From RUG334 sp045599645 (GTDB lineage Bacteria > Muiribacteriota > Ozemobacteria > Ozemobacterales > Ozemobacteraceae), in assembly GCA_045599645.1 (NCBI GenBank), contig JAZRWI010000004.1, positions 162,288-226,287 of the forward strand: a stretch of DNA of 64,000 nt. The letters run 5' to 3'. Shown piece after piece: positions 24,396 through 32,802 of this stretch. Numbering within the stretch: position 1 is the first letter of the stretch; every line of letters starts with the position of its first letter. A program made the position numbers and the translations under genes. The notes under the pieces were generated by a model. It saw nothing but the letters and a program-made list of their open reading frames with translations. It ran no database searches and was not told the origin of the DNA.

Positions 24396-26717
24396 ATGAT
24401 AACCACTAAGAATAATGATAAGTTCTCTATTTCAGGTTCAAAGCTTGAAACCTATGTTTCATGCCCAAAGAAGTATTATTATTCTTTCGTGCGTAAACTG
24501 CAGAAGCCTTTTGGTCAAAAAACACCTTTGCTAGCTTTTGACCAGGCTCTGCATAAATCCTTGAGCTCCTTTTACAAATTTCATAACAAACAGGAGCTGT
24601 TTGATTTTAATAAGCTTTTAAAATCATTGAATTACAACTGGCATAGCAATGACTTTGAATCAGAAGAACAGTCGGAAGAACTGAAAGCAACGGCCGCCAG
24701 TTTCCTTAAAACATATTACGAAACTTATTGCAGAGGCGAAGATTGCCACGCTGACCAGGATAATTTCTTCAAAGCTGAATTTGGCGACATAATTTATAGT
24801 GGCAAGATAGACAGAATAGACAAGAATCCTGATGGAACTCTTGAAATCATCGACTATAAGACAGGCAAAATGCCTCAGGGCGGTGCCGAAGAATTAGCTA
24901 ACACTTTATCTATACAGCTTCTTTTTGCAGCCTGCGATTTTCTATGGCCAATGCAGGTAAAAAGACTGACCTACCTCTATCTGAAAGAAAATAAAGTTCT
25001 TTACGTAGAACGCAACGAAGAACTGATAGAAGCCGCAAAAGCCAAGCTATTTGAAGCATATAAGGCAATCTCAAAAGAAGAATTTGAACCAAATGCATCT
25101 AACGCCTGTATGTGGTGCGACTATAGAACCCAGTGCCCAGAAGGGCAAAAAGCCTCCATTTCTATGGCTAAGCTAAGATTATACTTAGATTGCCCCAAAA
25201 AGTATTCTTTTAAATATCTGGAAAAGGTTCAGCCCAAAACAGAAACCAAACCGGCATTGCTTTTCTACAATTACATCACAACAATGCTATATAACATCTA
25301 CAAAGAGCAAAAGACCTATACCACAGAAAAGCTGATGGAACATGCACAGAAGGCCCTTGCTGTACATCCTGAACTTAACGAAGAGGAACGCACGGAACTG
25401 CAGAACAAGTGTCACTCCGCTTTTTCCTATATAAACAATATTATTGAAAAAGACGGTTTTAACAATGTGCTTGAACTTAAACCAAATCTTAGTGCTAACA
25501 AAGATAATATGCTTCTCAATGTACAGGCTCACAGAATTGATAAACTTGCAAATGGCAAGAAGCAGATTGTTGTATATAAAACCGGAAAATCCTTATCTAC
25601 CGAAAACGAACTGAAGAACGACACTACTTCGGCTTTATACTGGTATATTGGCAAAGAACTCTATGGTGACGAACTTGATTCTATTGCTTACGTTTTCCTT
25701 TTACCCGGTGAAACCGTAACATTCGTGCCAGACCCCGTTACTATTGACCATCTACAGGAATCCCTGCGTAGTTTTGTTGGGGAAAAGGCTTTCGAAGGCT
25801 GTAAAGGTTCTCTATGCTCATGGTGCGACTATTATGGTCCCTGCCCAGAGTGGAAGATAAAACCCCATGAAACAGCAGGTGAAACACAGGAAGAATTCAG
25901 AAAGCGCATTAGACTGAGCTATTCAAAGATGAGCCTTTATTTGAACTGCCCACGTTCATACAAGAAGGTTTATGTGGAAGGTGTCAAATCTAAGCCACAG
26001 CCATATTTTGATTTCGGAACAGCTATTCACGAAACCTTTGAGCACATTTTCTCTCCTGCAAGAGTCTGGACTTCAAAGCCAACTCTCGAAGATTTAATCA
26101 ACGAATATGAAATAGTAAGACTAAAATACCGTTCAGGCATGCATACTCCTGAAATAGAAGAAAAATATCATCAGGACGGAATTCGTCAGCTTACCCTTTA
26201 TTACAATCAGTTTATGAAGGATAAAGAATTCAAGCCAGCGCATGCTATTGAAGAATACTTTGAAATTCCATGCGGGAAATACGCTGTAATGACTGGCTTC
26301 ATTGATAGAATAGACAAATTGCCCGATGGAACCTACGAAATTCTGGACTATAAAACAGAACCTACACTTCGCCCCCAGGAAGAAGTAGACCACGATAAAC
26401 AGCTTAGTATTTATTTCATGGCGGCCGAAAATACACTGGGCCTTAAGGTAAGTAAGCTTTCTTTGCTGATGCTAGATCATGATAAGAAAATAGAAACAAC
26501 TAGAAATCACGATGATATTCCATCAGTAATTGAAGCTATTGATAAAACAGCTTATGAAATGCTGCATGAAACAGAATTTGCTCCTAAGAAGAACAAATAC
26601 TGCAAAAGCTGTGACTTCCTCAATGACTGCCCGTTGAAAGCAGAAATCCTGGCCGACAAAGAATTAATTTCAATGCAAAAGTTCGAGTCACCAGATTTAA
26701 TAGAAACGCAAGAATAG
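24396..26717 (+). CDS. Protein with three tandem Cas4/RecB-like PD-(D/E)XK modules, each with a four-cysteine Fe-S site
   Basis: 773 aa. Each of three modules begins with a CPK/CPR cysteine after a SYSK-like helix and ends with CxxCxxxxxC (CMWCDYRTQC, CSWCDYYGPC, CKSCDFLNDC): the Cas4/AddB iron-sulfur pattern. Modules 1 and 3 have the nuclease residues: an AxH motif, GKIDRID or GFIDRID, and D153/K155 (IIDYKTGK) or D651/K653 (ILDYKTEP). Module 2 has lost them (IVVYKTGK with Val393 for Asp, AHRID for the IDRID aspartate, no histidine). So two active sites flank a dead but Fe-S-keeping one. No helicase or Cas gene is next to it. The start ATG has no ribosome site and lies just after a TATAAA, so leaderless translation or a slightly different start is possible. 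Confidence 0.8.
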   Translation: MITTKNNDKFSISGSKLETYVSCPKKYYYSFVRKLQKPFGQKTPLLAFDQALHKSLSSFYKFHNKQELFDFNKLLKSLNYNWHSNDFESEEQSEELKATAASFLKTYYETYCRGEDCHADQDNFFKAEFGDIIYSGKIDRIDKNPDGTLEIIDYKTGKMPQGGAEELANTLSIQLLFAACDFLWPMQVKRLTYLYLKENKVLYVERNEELIEAAKAKLFEAYKAISKEEFEPNASNACMWCDYRTQCPEGQKASISMAKLRLYLDCPKKYSFKYLEKVQPKTETKPALLFYNYITTMLYNIYKEQKTYTTEKLMEHAQKALAVHPELNEEERTELQNKCHSAFSYINNIIEKDGFNNVLELKPNLSANKDNMLLNVQAHRIDKLANGKKQIVVYKTGKSLSTENELKNDTTSALYWYIGKELYGDELDSIAYVFLLPGETVTFVPDPVTIDHLQESLRSFVGEKAFEGCKGSLCSWCDYYGPCPEWKIKPHETAGETQEEFRKRIRLSYSKMSLYLNCPRSYKKVYVEGVKSKPQPYFDFGTAIHETFEHIFSPARVWTSKPTLEDLINEYEIVRLKYRSGMHTPEIEEKYHQDGIRQLTLYYNQFMKDKEFKPAHAIEEYFEIPCGKYAVMTGFIDRIDKLPDGTYEILDYKTEPTLRPQEEVDHDKQLSIYFMAAENTLGLKVSKLSLLMLDHDKKIETTRNHDDIPSVIEAIDKTAYEMLHETEFAPKKNKYCKSCDFLNDCPLKAEILADKELISMQKFESPDLIETQE

Positions 26718-26844
26718 CCTTCGGCGTGAAAAACTGTCGCTTTGCGACAGTAGTGAAAACCAACCTACGGCTGGAGTGAAAACTTGCTTCGCAAGAGTGA
26801 AAATCTGGCACTTCGTGCCAGAAGTGAAATGCGCCTTTCGGCGC
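26718..26844. repeat. Hairpin array, left half (linker AGTGAAAA)
   Basis: Six small hairpins of different sequence, separated by a near-constant linker GTGAAAA: GCC-TTC-GGC, CTGTCGC-TTT-GCGACAG, CCA.CC-TAC-GG.TGG, CTTGC-TTC-GCAAG, TCTGGCA-CTTCG-TGCCAGA, GCGCC-TTTC-GGCGC. It starts right after the stop codon of the nuclease-like gene. Stems vary while linker and architecture are kept. Confidence 0.85.
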
Positions 26845-26851
26845 GTAGATT

Positions 26852-26962
26852 TTAGCCAATTGCAATCGAAGCTTTTTTATTATTCGATAGTTTTTGCCAC
26901 ATTTAGCGCCTGGATATTAGCCTATTGCAATCGAAGCTTTCTTGCTATTTGAAAAGTTTCTG
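26852..26962. repeat. Two-copy direct repeat between the hairpin arrays
   Basis: Two imperfect copies of about 45 bases (26852-26896 and 26917-26962) sharing ATTGCAATCGAAGCTTT and the downstream GTTT-TGC. They form the centre of the element whose two hairpin halves face each other. Confidence 0.7.
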
Positions 26963-26976
26963 CTGCCCTAAAATCA

Positions 26977-27104
26977 CCGCGAAGCGGTTTTCACACCTGA
27001 CGTTAACGTCAGGTATTCACGCGAGCCCAGCGAGTTTTCACACCAGCCTGCGGCTGGTATTCACTACTGTTGCTTCGCAGCAGTTTTTCACGCCGCACAG
27101 CGGC
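26977..27104. repeat. Hairpin array, right half (linker TTTTCAC, inverted)
   Basis: Hairpins CCGC-GAA-GCGG, CCTGACG-TTAA-CGTCAGG, a weaker CGC..GCG, ACCAGC-CTGC-GGCTGGT, CTGTTGC-TTC-GCAGCAG and GCCGC-ACA-GCGGC, separated by TTTTCAC or ATTCAC, the reverse complement of the left linker. Together with the left half it fills the 520-base gap before the next gene. Confidence 0.85.
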
Positions 27105-27164
27105 CTTCCATTGCATTTACACTTACTTAATCATTAATCATCATTAATTATTTTACCTATGCTC

Positions 27165-27193
27165 TTGCGCCTTAAAAAAAAAGTGTATATAAT
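27165..27193 (+). promoter_or_regulatory. Promoter of the 27238 gene and probably the ole-ispH genes
   Basis: TTGCGC (27165-27170), 17-base spacer, TATAAT (27188-27193), 44 bases before the ATG at 27238. A GAAGGG ribosome site follows. Confidence 0.65.
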
Positions 27194-27237
27194 TGTACCC
27201 CAATAAAGAAAATTATTTACTTAGGGAAGGGTAAATT

Positions 27238-27717
27238 ATGATAAAGAAATGTTTAGCATTGGTTTTCTCTCTGTTTGTTTCAGCAGCTCTATTTGCAACT
27301 CCATTAGATTCTAGTGCTTTTACAAGAGCTTTGGAAAATTATTCAAGATGCTTGAATAAGACTGTAGTTCTAGCAAAAGAAGCTAAGAAGACAGGTAATT
27401 ACGAAGCTTATGAAGTAGCAATGGAACATTCTGATCAGGCTGCTCAGATTGTTATTCAGATGATTAACAAGATTGAAAATCAGACTGAAGCAGACGTTTG
27501 CAAATATTTGATTCAAAAGTTCAGAGATGCTAATGGCGAACATATCAAAGCTGCCAAAAGTGCAAAGAAGATGCTTATGGTTAAAACCAATTATCTCCAT
27601 GCTACTGAACCAACAATCGTTAGAAGCCAGCAGGGCAGCAAGCGCAACTACGTTGAAGTAGCTCTTGAAGAACTTGCTAAAGAAAAGGCTTCCTTAGACC
27701 CAAGAAACAGAAAATAA
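27238..27717 (+). CDS. Small secreted protein of unknown function
   Basis: 159 aa. A signal peptide (residues 1-21, FA-TP cleavage region) is followed by a helical, charged domain with no membrane segment: probably a periplasmic or exported helical protein. No known family recognised; one cysteine pair (SRCLN, DVCKYL) could form a disulfide. It has its own good promoter and lies only 29 bases before oleC, so it may be the first gene of the oleC-oleD-ispH transcript. Whether it takes part in hydrocarbon synthesis is unknown. Confidence 0.65.
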   Translation: MIKKCLALVFSLFVSAALFATPLDSSAFTRALENYSRCLNKTVVLAKEAKKTGNYEAYEVAMEHSDQAAQIVIQMINKIENQTEADVCKYLIQKFRDANGEHIKAAKSAKKMLMVKTNYLHATEPTIVRSQQGSKRNYVEVALEELAKEKASLDPRNRK

Positions 27718-27746
27718 TCTTTTCTTTGTCCCAAAGGTAATTTATA

Positions 27747-29408
27747 ATGACCGACCTTGTCCGAGCCAATATGGCTGATTTCATTCGCGAAAACGCGAAG
27801 AAACATCCTTTCAAACACGCGATTGTAATTCCAACTGGCCGAGATAAATTTGGTCATGCCGCATACTCAAGCTTAACCTTTAAACAGCTTGAAGAAGAAA
27901 GCAACAGATTCGCCCGCGGTTTCGAAAAGATAGGCATTAAGCGCGGAACCAAGGTCGTAGTTCTAATACTTCCCGGTATTGAAATGTATATAACCTGGTT
28001 TGCACTTTGCAAAATAGGTGCAACCATGGTAATGATAGACTCTGGTATTGGTCCCAAGAGCATGTCTGCCTGCATTAAGGAAGCAGCTCCTGAAGCCTTC
28101 ATTGGTATAACCAAAGCTCACGTAGCCAGAACAATTTTACGTTGGTCACCAGATACTATCAAAATCAAAGTAACCGTAGGTCCAAAACTTTTCTGGGGCG
28201 GTTACAGCTTCTATGACTGTCGTGATGAAGACGGAAGCGAATATCCAATAGCTGATATGCAGCCAAATGAAACAGCAGCAATGATGTTCACATCTGGCAG
28301 TACAGGCATCAGCAAAGGCGCCGTATATACCCACAGCATACTCAGCAATCAGGTAAGATTCCTTCAGGAAATATATAAATTTGAACCTGAAAGGGACTTA
28401 GACCTAGCCACCTTCCCACTCTTTGGTCTATTTGATGTATGTCTGGGTTCTACAGCAGTAATTCCGGATATGGATCCGACAAAGCCAGGCAAGGCAGACC
28501 CTGTGAAGCTTTTAGAAGCATTGAACGACAACGGTGCAACCGTAATGTTCGGTTCCCCTGCTCTCATAGACAATTTGAGCAGATACGGCGAAAAGCATGG
28601 CACTAAGATTCCTTCTCTAAGAATGGTAATCTCTTGTGGCGCTCCGGCTCGTAACGATATTTTAAAAAGACTTCAGAACATGCTTAATCCTGGAGTAGAC
28701 ATTTATACTCCTTACGGCGCAACAGAAGCACTTCCTGTAAGCTCAATAGGAAGCAGCATGATTTTGGGTGAAACAGCTCCAATTACTGACGCAGGTGGCG
28801 GAACCTGTGTTGGTATGCCTAACGAACATGTTCAGGTCAGAATTATTAAAATCACTGACGACCCAATTCCAGAATGGTCTGACGATATAGTTATAAAAGA
28901 CGGCTCTATTGGTGAGATAGCTGTAAAAGGTCCTATCGTTACCAAGGAATATTTCAAGAGACCAGAAAATACAAAACTCGCTAAGATCAAAGATGGCGAT
29001 GATATCTGGCATCGCATGGGTGATGTGGGTAGAATAGACGAACAGGGTCGCTTGTGGTTCTGCGGACGCAAGTCTCATAGAGTTGAAACAGAAAAAGGAC
29101 CCATGTTTACAATTCCTTGTGAACGTGTATTTAATCAGCATCCAAAGGTTTTCAGAACAGCTCTGGTTGGTATTGGTGAAAAAGGCAAGCAGGTTCCGGT
29201 TATTTGTGTAGAACTAGAAAAAACCGTGACCAACGTTGATGAAAAAGTCTTATTCAACGAGCTTATGGAAATAGGTAAAAAATATAACCACACAGCTTGT
29301 ATTGATAAATTCCTGATTCATCCAAGCTTTCCAGTCGATATTAGACATAACGCAAAGATTGGACGCGAAAAGCTTTCTGCTTGGGCTTCAGAAAACCTGA
29401 ATCACTAA
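27747..29408 (+). CDS. oleC: OleC, beta-lactone synthetase (AMP-forming ligase family) of head-to-head olefin synthesis
   Basis: 553 aa. Adenylate-forming enzyme fold with the ATP loop FTSGSTGISKGA near residue 180. OleC-type signatures separate it from ordinary acyl-CoA ligases: ATFPLFGLFDVCLGSTAVIPDMD, VMFGSPALIDN, YTPYGATEALPVSSI, and WFCGRKSHRVET near the C-terminus. In the Ole pathway OleC turns a 2-alkyl-3-hydroxy acid into a beta-lactone, which OleB decarboxylates to the olefin. Stand-alone here, not fused to OleB. It is followed 40 bases later by OleD. OleA and OleB are not within the window. The ribosome site is weak (AAAGGT). Confidence 0.85.
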   Translation: MTDLVRANMADFIRENAKKHPFKHAIVIPTGRDKFGHAAYSSLTFKQLEEESNRFARGFEKIGIKRGTKVVVLILPGIEMYITWFALCKIGATMVMIDSGIGPKSMSACIKEAAPEAFIGITKAHVARTILRWSPDTIKIKVTVGPKLFWGGYSFYDCRDEDGSEYPIADMQPNETAAMMFTSGSTGISKGAVYTHSILSNQVRFLQEIYKFEPERDLDLATFPLFGLFDVCLGSTAVIPDMDPTKPGKADPVKLLEALNDNGATVMFGSPALIDNLSRYGEKHGTKIPSLRMVISCGAPARNDILKRLQNMLNPGVDIYTPYGATEALPVSSIGSSMILGETAPITDAGGGTCVGMPNEHVQVRIIKITDDPIPEWSDDIVIKDGSIGEIAVKGPIVTKEYFKRPENTKLAKIKDGDDIWHRMGDVGRIDEQGRLWFCGRKSHRVETEKGPMFTIPCERVFNQHPKVFRTALVGIGEKGKQVPVICVELEKTVTNVDEKVLFNELMEIGKKYNHTACIDKFLIHPSFPVDIRHNAKIGREKLSAWASENLNH

Positions 29409-29448
29409 TTCAGATTAGCTTTTCAATAACAGAAACAATTTTATTATC

Positions 29449-30468
29449 ATGACAATACTCACAGCAAAAGACACAGCACTTGTTACTGGCGGAAGCGGTT
29501 TTTTAGGCCGTGCCATCATTAAAATGTTACTGGCAAAGGGCGTTAAAGTTAATGTTCTTTGTCGCGGGAATTATCCTGACTTAGTTGATGCAGGCTGCAA
29601 AGTTATCAGAGGCGAAGTTTCTGATGAAGCAGCTGTTACAGAAGCAGCCAAGGACTGCACTATCGTATTCCATACTGCAGCTAAGGCTGGTGTAGCAGAA
29701 CCATATTCTGAATACGAAAGAATCAATTATCAGGGCACACTTACTGTATTAAAGGTTTGTCAGGCTCTTGGCATTTCAAGACTTGTTTACACAAGCACCC
29801 CAAGTGTTGCAATTGGCGAAGAAGCAGTAAGAGGTGGCGACGAAAGCCTTCCCTACCCTGAAAATCATGCAGCCTATTACCCAAAGACAAAGACTATGGC
29901 TGAAAAAGCTGTTCTGGTAGCAAATGGGCCAAAGCTTTCTACTGTTTCACTTAGACCACATCTAATGTGGGGGCCCGGTGACAATCACCTTGTACCAAGA
30001 CTTGTTAGAAAAGCTCGTGCAGGAAAGATGAAATTTGTTGGTGATGGTAAAAATATCGTAGATACTACCTTCATAGACAATGCTGCAGAAGCACATATCC
30101 TAGCTGCAGAAGCTCTATCTGTAGACGCACCTTGCGCTGGGAAAGCATATTTCATCACAAACGGGGAACCAACTCCTATAGCTGAAATTACTAATAAACT
30201 AATTGCCTGTGCCGGTTGTGCTCCAGTAACAGCTACTATTCCATTCAAAGTTGCCTATAAGCTTGGCGCCGTAATTGAATGGGTTTATAGAACCTTTAAA
30301 ATCAAAAGCGAGCAGCCAATTACACCATGGATGGCCTGCGAATTAGCTCATGACCATTGGTTTAAAATTGATGCTGCAGAACGCGATTTCGGTTATAAAC
30401 CAAGAATTAGCATTGAACAAGGTTTGAAGATTCTTACTGAATACTATAAAACTCACCCTATTAAGTGA
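29449..30468 (+). CDS. oleD: OleD, NAD(P)H-dependent 2-alkyl-3-oxoalkanoate reductase
   Basis: 339 aa short-chain-type (extended SDR, 3-beta-HSD family) reductase. Nucleotide motif TGGSGFLG at residues 13-20, the catalytic YxxxK at Tyr144/Lys148, and OleD-like blocks: VFHTAAKAGV, VYTSTPSVAIG, RPHLMWGPGDNHLVPRLVRKARAG and DTTFIDNAAEAH. It reduces the beta-keto acid made by OleA, giving the substrate of OleC. The assignment is supported by OleC directly upstream; alone it could be mistaken for a generic epimerase. 40 bases after oleC and 30 bases before ispH. Confidence 0.85.
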   Translation: MTILTAKDTALVTGGSGFLGRAIIKMLLAKGVKVNVLCRGNYPDLVDAGCKVIRGEVSDEAAVTEAAKDCTIVFHTAAKAGVAEPYSEYERINYQGTLTVLKVCQALGISRLVYTSTPSVAIGEEAVRGGDESLPYPENHAAYYPKTKTMAEKAVLVANGPKLSTVSLRPHLMWGPGDNHLVPRLVRKARAGKMKFVGDGKNIVDTTFIDNAAEAHILAAEALSVDAPCAGKAYFITNGEPTPIAEITNKLIACAGCAPVTATIPFKVAYKLGAVIEWVYRTFKIKSEQPITPWMACELAHDHWFKIDAAERDFGYKPRISIEQGLKILTEYYKTHPIK

Positions 30469-30498
30469 TAAACGGATTTAATCAACAACACACCAGTT

Positions 30499-31332
30499 AT
30501 GAAAAACATTAAACTAGCCAAAACCTCAGGATTCTGCATGGGTGTCAAAAGAGCAATGCAATTAGCTCTTGAAACAGCACAGAACAACAATGGTCCAGTA
30601 TATACCTGTGGTCCACTGATTCATAATCCACAAGCTATTGATTATCTGAAGGAACATGGAGTCGAAACTAGCAATGACTGGCGTTCAATAACAAACGGCA
30701 CTATCATTGTAAGAGCGCATGGCATGCCAACCAGCGAAACCGAGGAAATGCTTTCCAAGGGTCTTCAGACAGTTGACGCTACCTGCCCTCATGTAAAGAC
30801 AAGCCAGAAGCAAATTAAGAAATATAGTGACCTTGGTTATTTCATTTTCATAGTTGGCGACAAAGATCATCCTGAAATTCTTAGCCTTCAGAGCTTTGCA
30901 TCTGAATTTCAGGTTTTAGGTAATCTTGAAATGGCCCAGAAAGCGCCTTCAAAAGATAAAATCATGGTTATTTCACAGACCACCTTTAATGTAGACGAAT
31001 ACAAAGCTATTTCTGAAGTTCTGAAATCGAAGGCAAAGGAAGCAGTAGTCTGCAATTCCATCTGTCAGGCTACTTCACTGAGACAGAATGAAATAAAGCA
31101 GCTTGCCTCTGAAGCAGATGCAGTTGTCATTGTTGGTGGCAAATCCAGTGCAAATACAAGAAGATTAGCCCAGATTGCTGCTGAAATATGTGCAAACACT
31201 AAGCACGTAGAAACAGAAAAAGAATTAAACGCAGAAGATTTTAAGGATTGTCAGACAATAGCTGTTTCTGCAGGCGCTTCAACTCCTGATTTTATAACCA
31301 GTAAGGTTATAGAATTTTTACAGAGCCTTTAA
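30499..31332 (+). CDS. ispH: IspH, 4-hydroxy-3-methylbut-2-enyl diphosphate reductase
   Basis: 277 aa. Last step of the MEP isoprenoid pathway, giving IPP and DMAPP. The three cysteines binding the 4Fe-4S cluster are present (Cys13 in GFCMG, Cys96 in DATCPHV, Cys189 in SICQAT), as are the histidine motifs LIHNPQ, VRAHG and GDKDHPE and the SxN-type motif GGKSSANTRRL. Length is normal. It follows oleD by 30 bases in the same direction, so isoprenoid and hydrocarbon genes may be co-expressed. The ATG has little of a ribosome site. Confidence 0.92.
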   Translation: MKNIKLAKTSGFCMGVKRAMQLALETAQNNNGPVYTCGPLIHNPQAIDYLKEHGVETSNDWRSITNGTIIVRAHGMPTSETEEMLSKGLQTVDATCPHVKTSQKQIKKYSDLGYFIFIVGDKDHPEILSLQSFASEFQVLGNLEMAQKAPSKDKIMVISQTTFNVDEYKAISEVLKSKAKEAVVCNSICQATSLRQNEIKQLASEADAVVIVGGKSSANTRRLAQIAAEICANTKHVETEKELNAEDFKDCQTIAVSAGASTPDFITSKVIEFLQSL

Positions 31333-31357
31333 TTTTATTTATATTTTAATAATTCTA

Positions 31358-31387
31358 TTGCACTCTTTTATCTAAGATAGCTATAAT
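31358..31387 (+). promoter_or_regulatory. Promoter of the MoxR gene cluster
   Basis: TTGCAC (31358-31363), 18-base spacer, TATAAT (31382-31387), 47 bases before the chosen start at 31435. It follows the ispH stop by 25 bases, so the MoxR cluster has its own transcript. Confidence 0.65.
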
Positions 31388-31434
31388 TATTATATGTTGT
31401 TTTTGTGTGTACGATTTATATGAAGGGTGATTTT

Positions 31435-32802
31435 ATGAGTGATATAGAACTTAATGCAGCCAATACCATGAAGCTTTTGCTTGCAGAAGCTCTTTCAGAC
31501 AAGAAACTTGATGATAACGAAAAGCTTAAAATAAAAGCCTTAGCCACAAAGCTTGGTATTGATAACGCTGAACTTCAGAAGTTATTAAATGAAATGGCAA
31601 CAAATGCAGCCAATAATAATGATTCTGGTCGCGAATTAGACCCCAAGGCATTGTTTGCAAGTGCATGTGATGTAGCAATGGCAGACGGTGTTCTTTCTGA
31701 AGATGAAAAGAAGAATCTCTATGCAATGAAGGAAATTCTTCACATTGACGACGACTGGTATAACCAAAAGATGCAGGAAGTTCTTCGCCGTTGCTCAGAC
31801 CCAATCGACGAATTAGATGACGACGAAATTGACGAATCAGAATTAGACAATTTCGAGCCAAAGCCTCTGATTGATGCCATTTTAAAGAACATAGAAACAA
31901 TTATCGTTGGCAAAACCGACGTAATCAAGCATGTTTTAACTGCTGCCCTGGCAAATTCACATGTTTTACTGGAAGACGTTCCAGGCACTGGAAAGACAAT
32001 GCTTTCTAGAGCTATATCTTCATCTATAGACTGCACCTACAAAAGAGTTCAGTTCACACCTGACCTGCTCCCGATGGACGTTTCAGGAACCATGATTTAT
32101 AATCCCAAGGAAGCTGTTTTTAATTTCAAACGCGGTCCTGTATTTACGAATATTTTCCTGGCCGACGAAATTAACCGTGCCACACCAAGAACTCAGTCAA
32201 GCCTTCTTGAAGTTATGGAAGAACGCCAGGTTTCAGTTGATGGCGCAACCTATAAGATTCCAAAAGTATTTTTTGTTATAGCAACCCAGAACCCGGTAGA
32301 CCAGCAAGGCACATACCCGTTGCCAGAAGCTCAGTTAGACCGATTCCTCATGAAGCTTAGCATGGGCTATCCGAACCATGAATGCGAATTGAAGATGCTT
32401 GCCAACCACTTGGCCGGCAATCCTATTTCTAAAGTAAAATCTGTAATTTCCCGCAAGGATTTCAGAAAAATTCAAAGATACATTGTCAGAAAAGTCAGTG
32501 TAGCTCCTGAAATTCAGAATTATATCCTGGCAATAGCAGAAAACCTTAGAAAGCATCCAAACCTGACCTTAGGTCCAAGCCCCCGTGCTACAATCGCTAT
32601 GATGAATGCTGCAAGAGCATGGGCTTGTGTTGACGGAAGGAATTACGTTATCCCGGATGACGTAAAGAAACTTGTTACACCTGTATTTGCTCACAGATTG
32701 ATTTTGAGTTCACAGGCACTGGTAAAACATGTCCAGACTTCAACAATAATTGCTGAAGTTCTTGGTCAGACACCTGCTCCAGTAGTAAAACAGAGTAAAT
32801 AA
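31435..32802 (+). CDS. MoxR-family AAA+ ATPase with an N-terminal TerB-like helical extension
   Basis: 455 aa. Residues 1-130 are an acidic helical extension with two repeats of a DxxLxxxEKxxL pattern like TerB-type domains; then the MoxR core: Walker A (DVPGTGKT, about 181-189), Walker B (FLADEINRATPRTQ, about 240-250), the ATQNPVDQQGTYPLPEAQLDRF sensor region. MoxR ATPases act as chaperones, usually for VWA or DUF58 partner proteins. I start at the ATG at 31435, with AAGGG 9 bases upstream, not the GTG at 31405. Its stop overlaps the next start (TAATG), so it is coupled to the DUF58 gene. Confidence 0.88.
   Translation: MSDIELNAANTMKLLLAEALSDKKLDDNEKLKIKALATKLGIDNAELQKLLNEMATNAANNNDSGRELDPKALFASACDVAMADGVLSEDEKKNLYAMKEILHIDDDWYNQKMQEVLRRCSDPIDELDDDEIDESELDNFEPKPLIDAILKNIETIIVGKTDVIKHVLTAALANSHVLLEDVPGTGKTMLSRAISSSIDCTYKRVQFTPDLLPMDVSGTMIYNPKEAVFNFKRGPVFTNIFLADEINRATPRTQSSLLEVMEERQVSVDGATYKIPKVFFVIATQNPVDQQGTYPLPEAQLDRFLMKLSMGYPNHECELKMLANHLAGNPISKVKSVISRKDFRKIQRYIVRKVSVAPEIQNYILAIAENLRKHPNLTLGPSPRATIAMMNAARAWACVDGRNYVIPDDVKKLVTPVFAHRLILSSQALVKHVQTSTIIAEVLGQTPAPVVKQSK

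Noticed and set aside
24396..26717. Cas4 of a CRISPR-Cas locus
   Set aside because: The protein is three times Cas4 size, and there is no other cas gene or array in the window.
26718..27104. Row of transcription terminators
   Set aside because: Hairpins are many, close together and have no T-runs; linkers are constant. A terminator role does not explain this.
26718..27104. Retron-type msr/msd
   Set aside because: No reverse transcriptase gene in the window.
29449..30468. Generic sugar epimerase
   Set aside because: OleD-type blocks and the oleC neighbour favour the Ole reductase.
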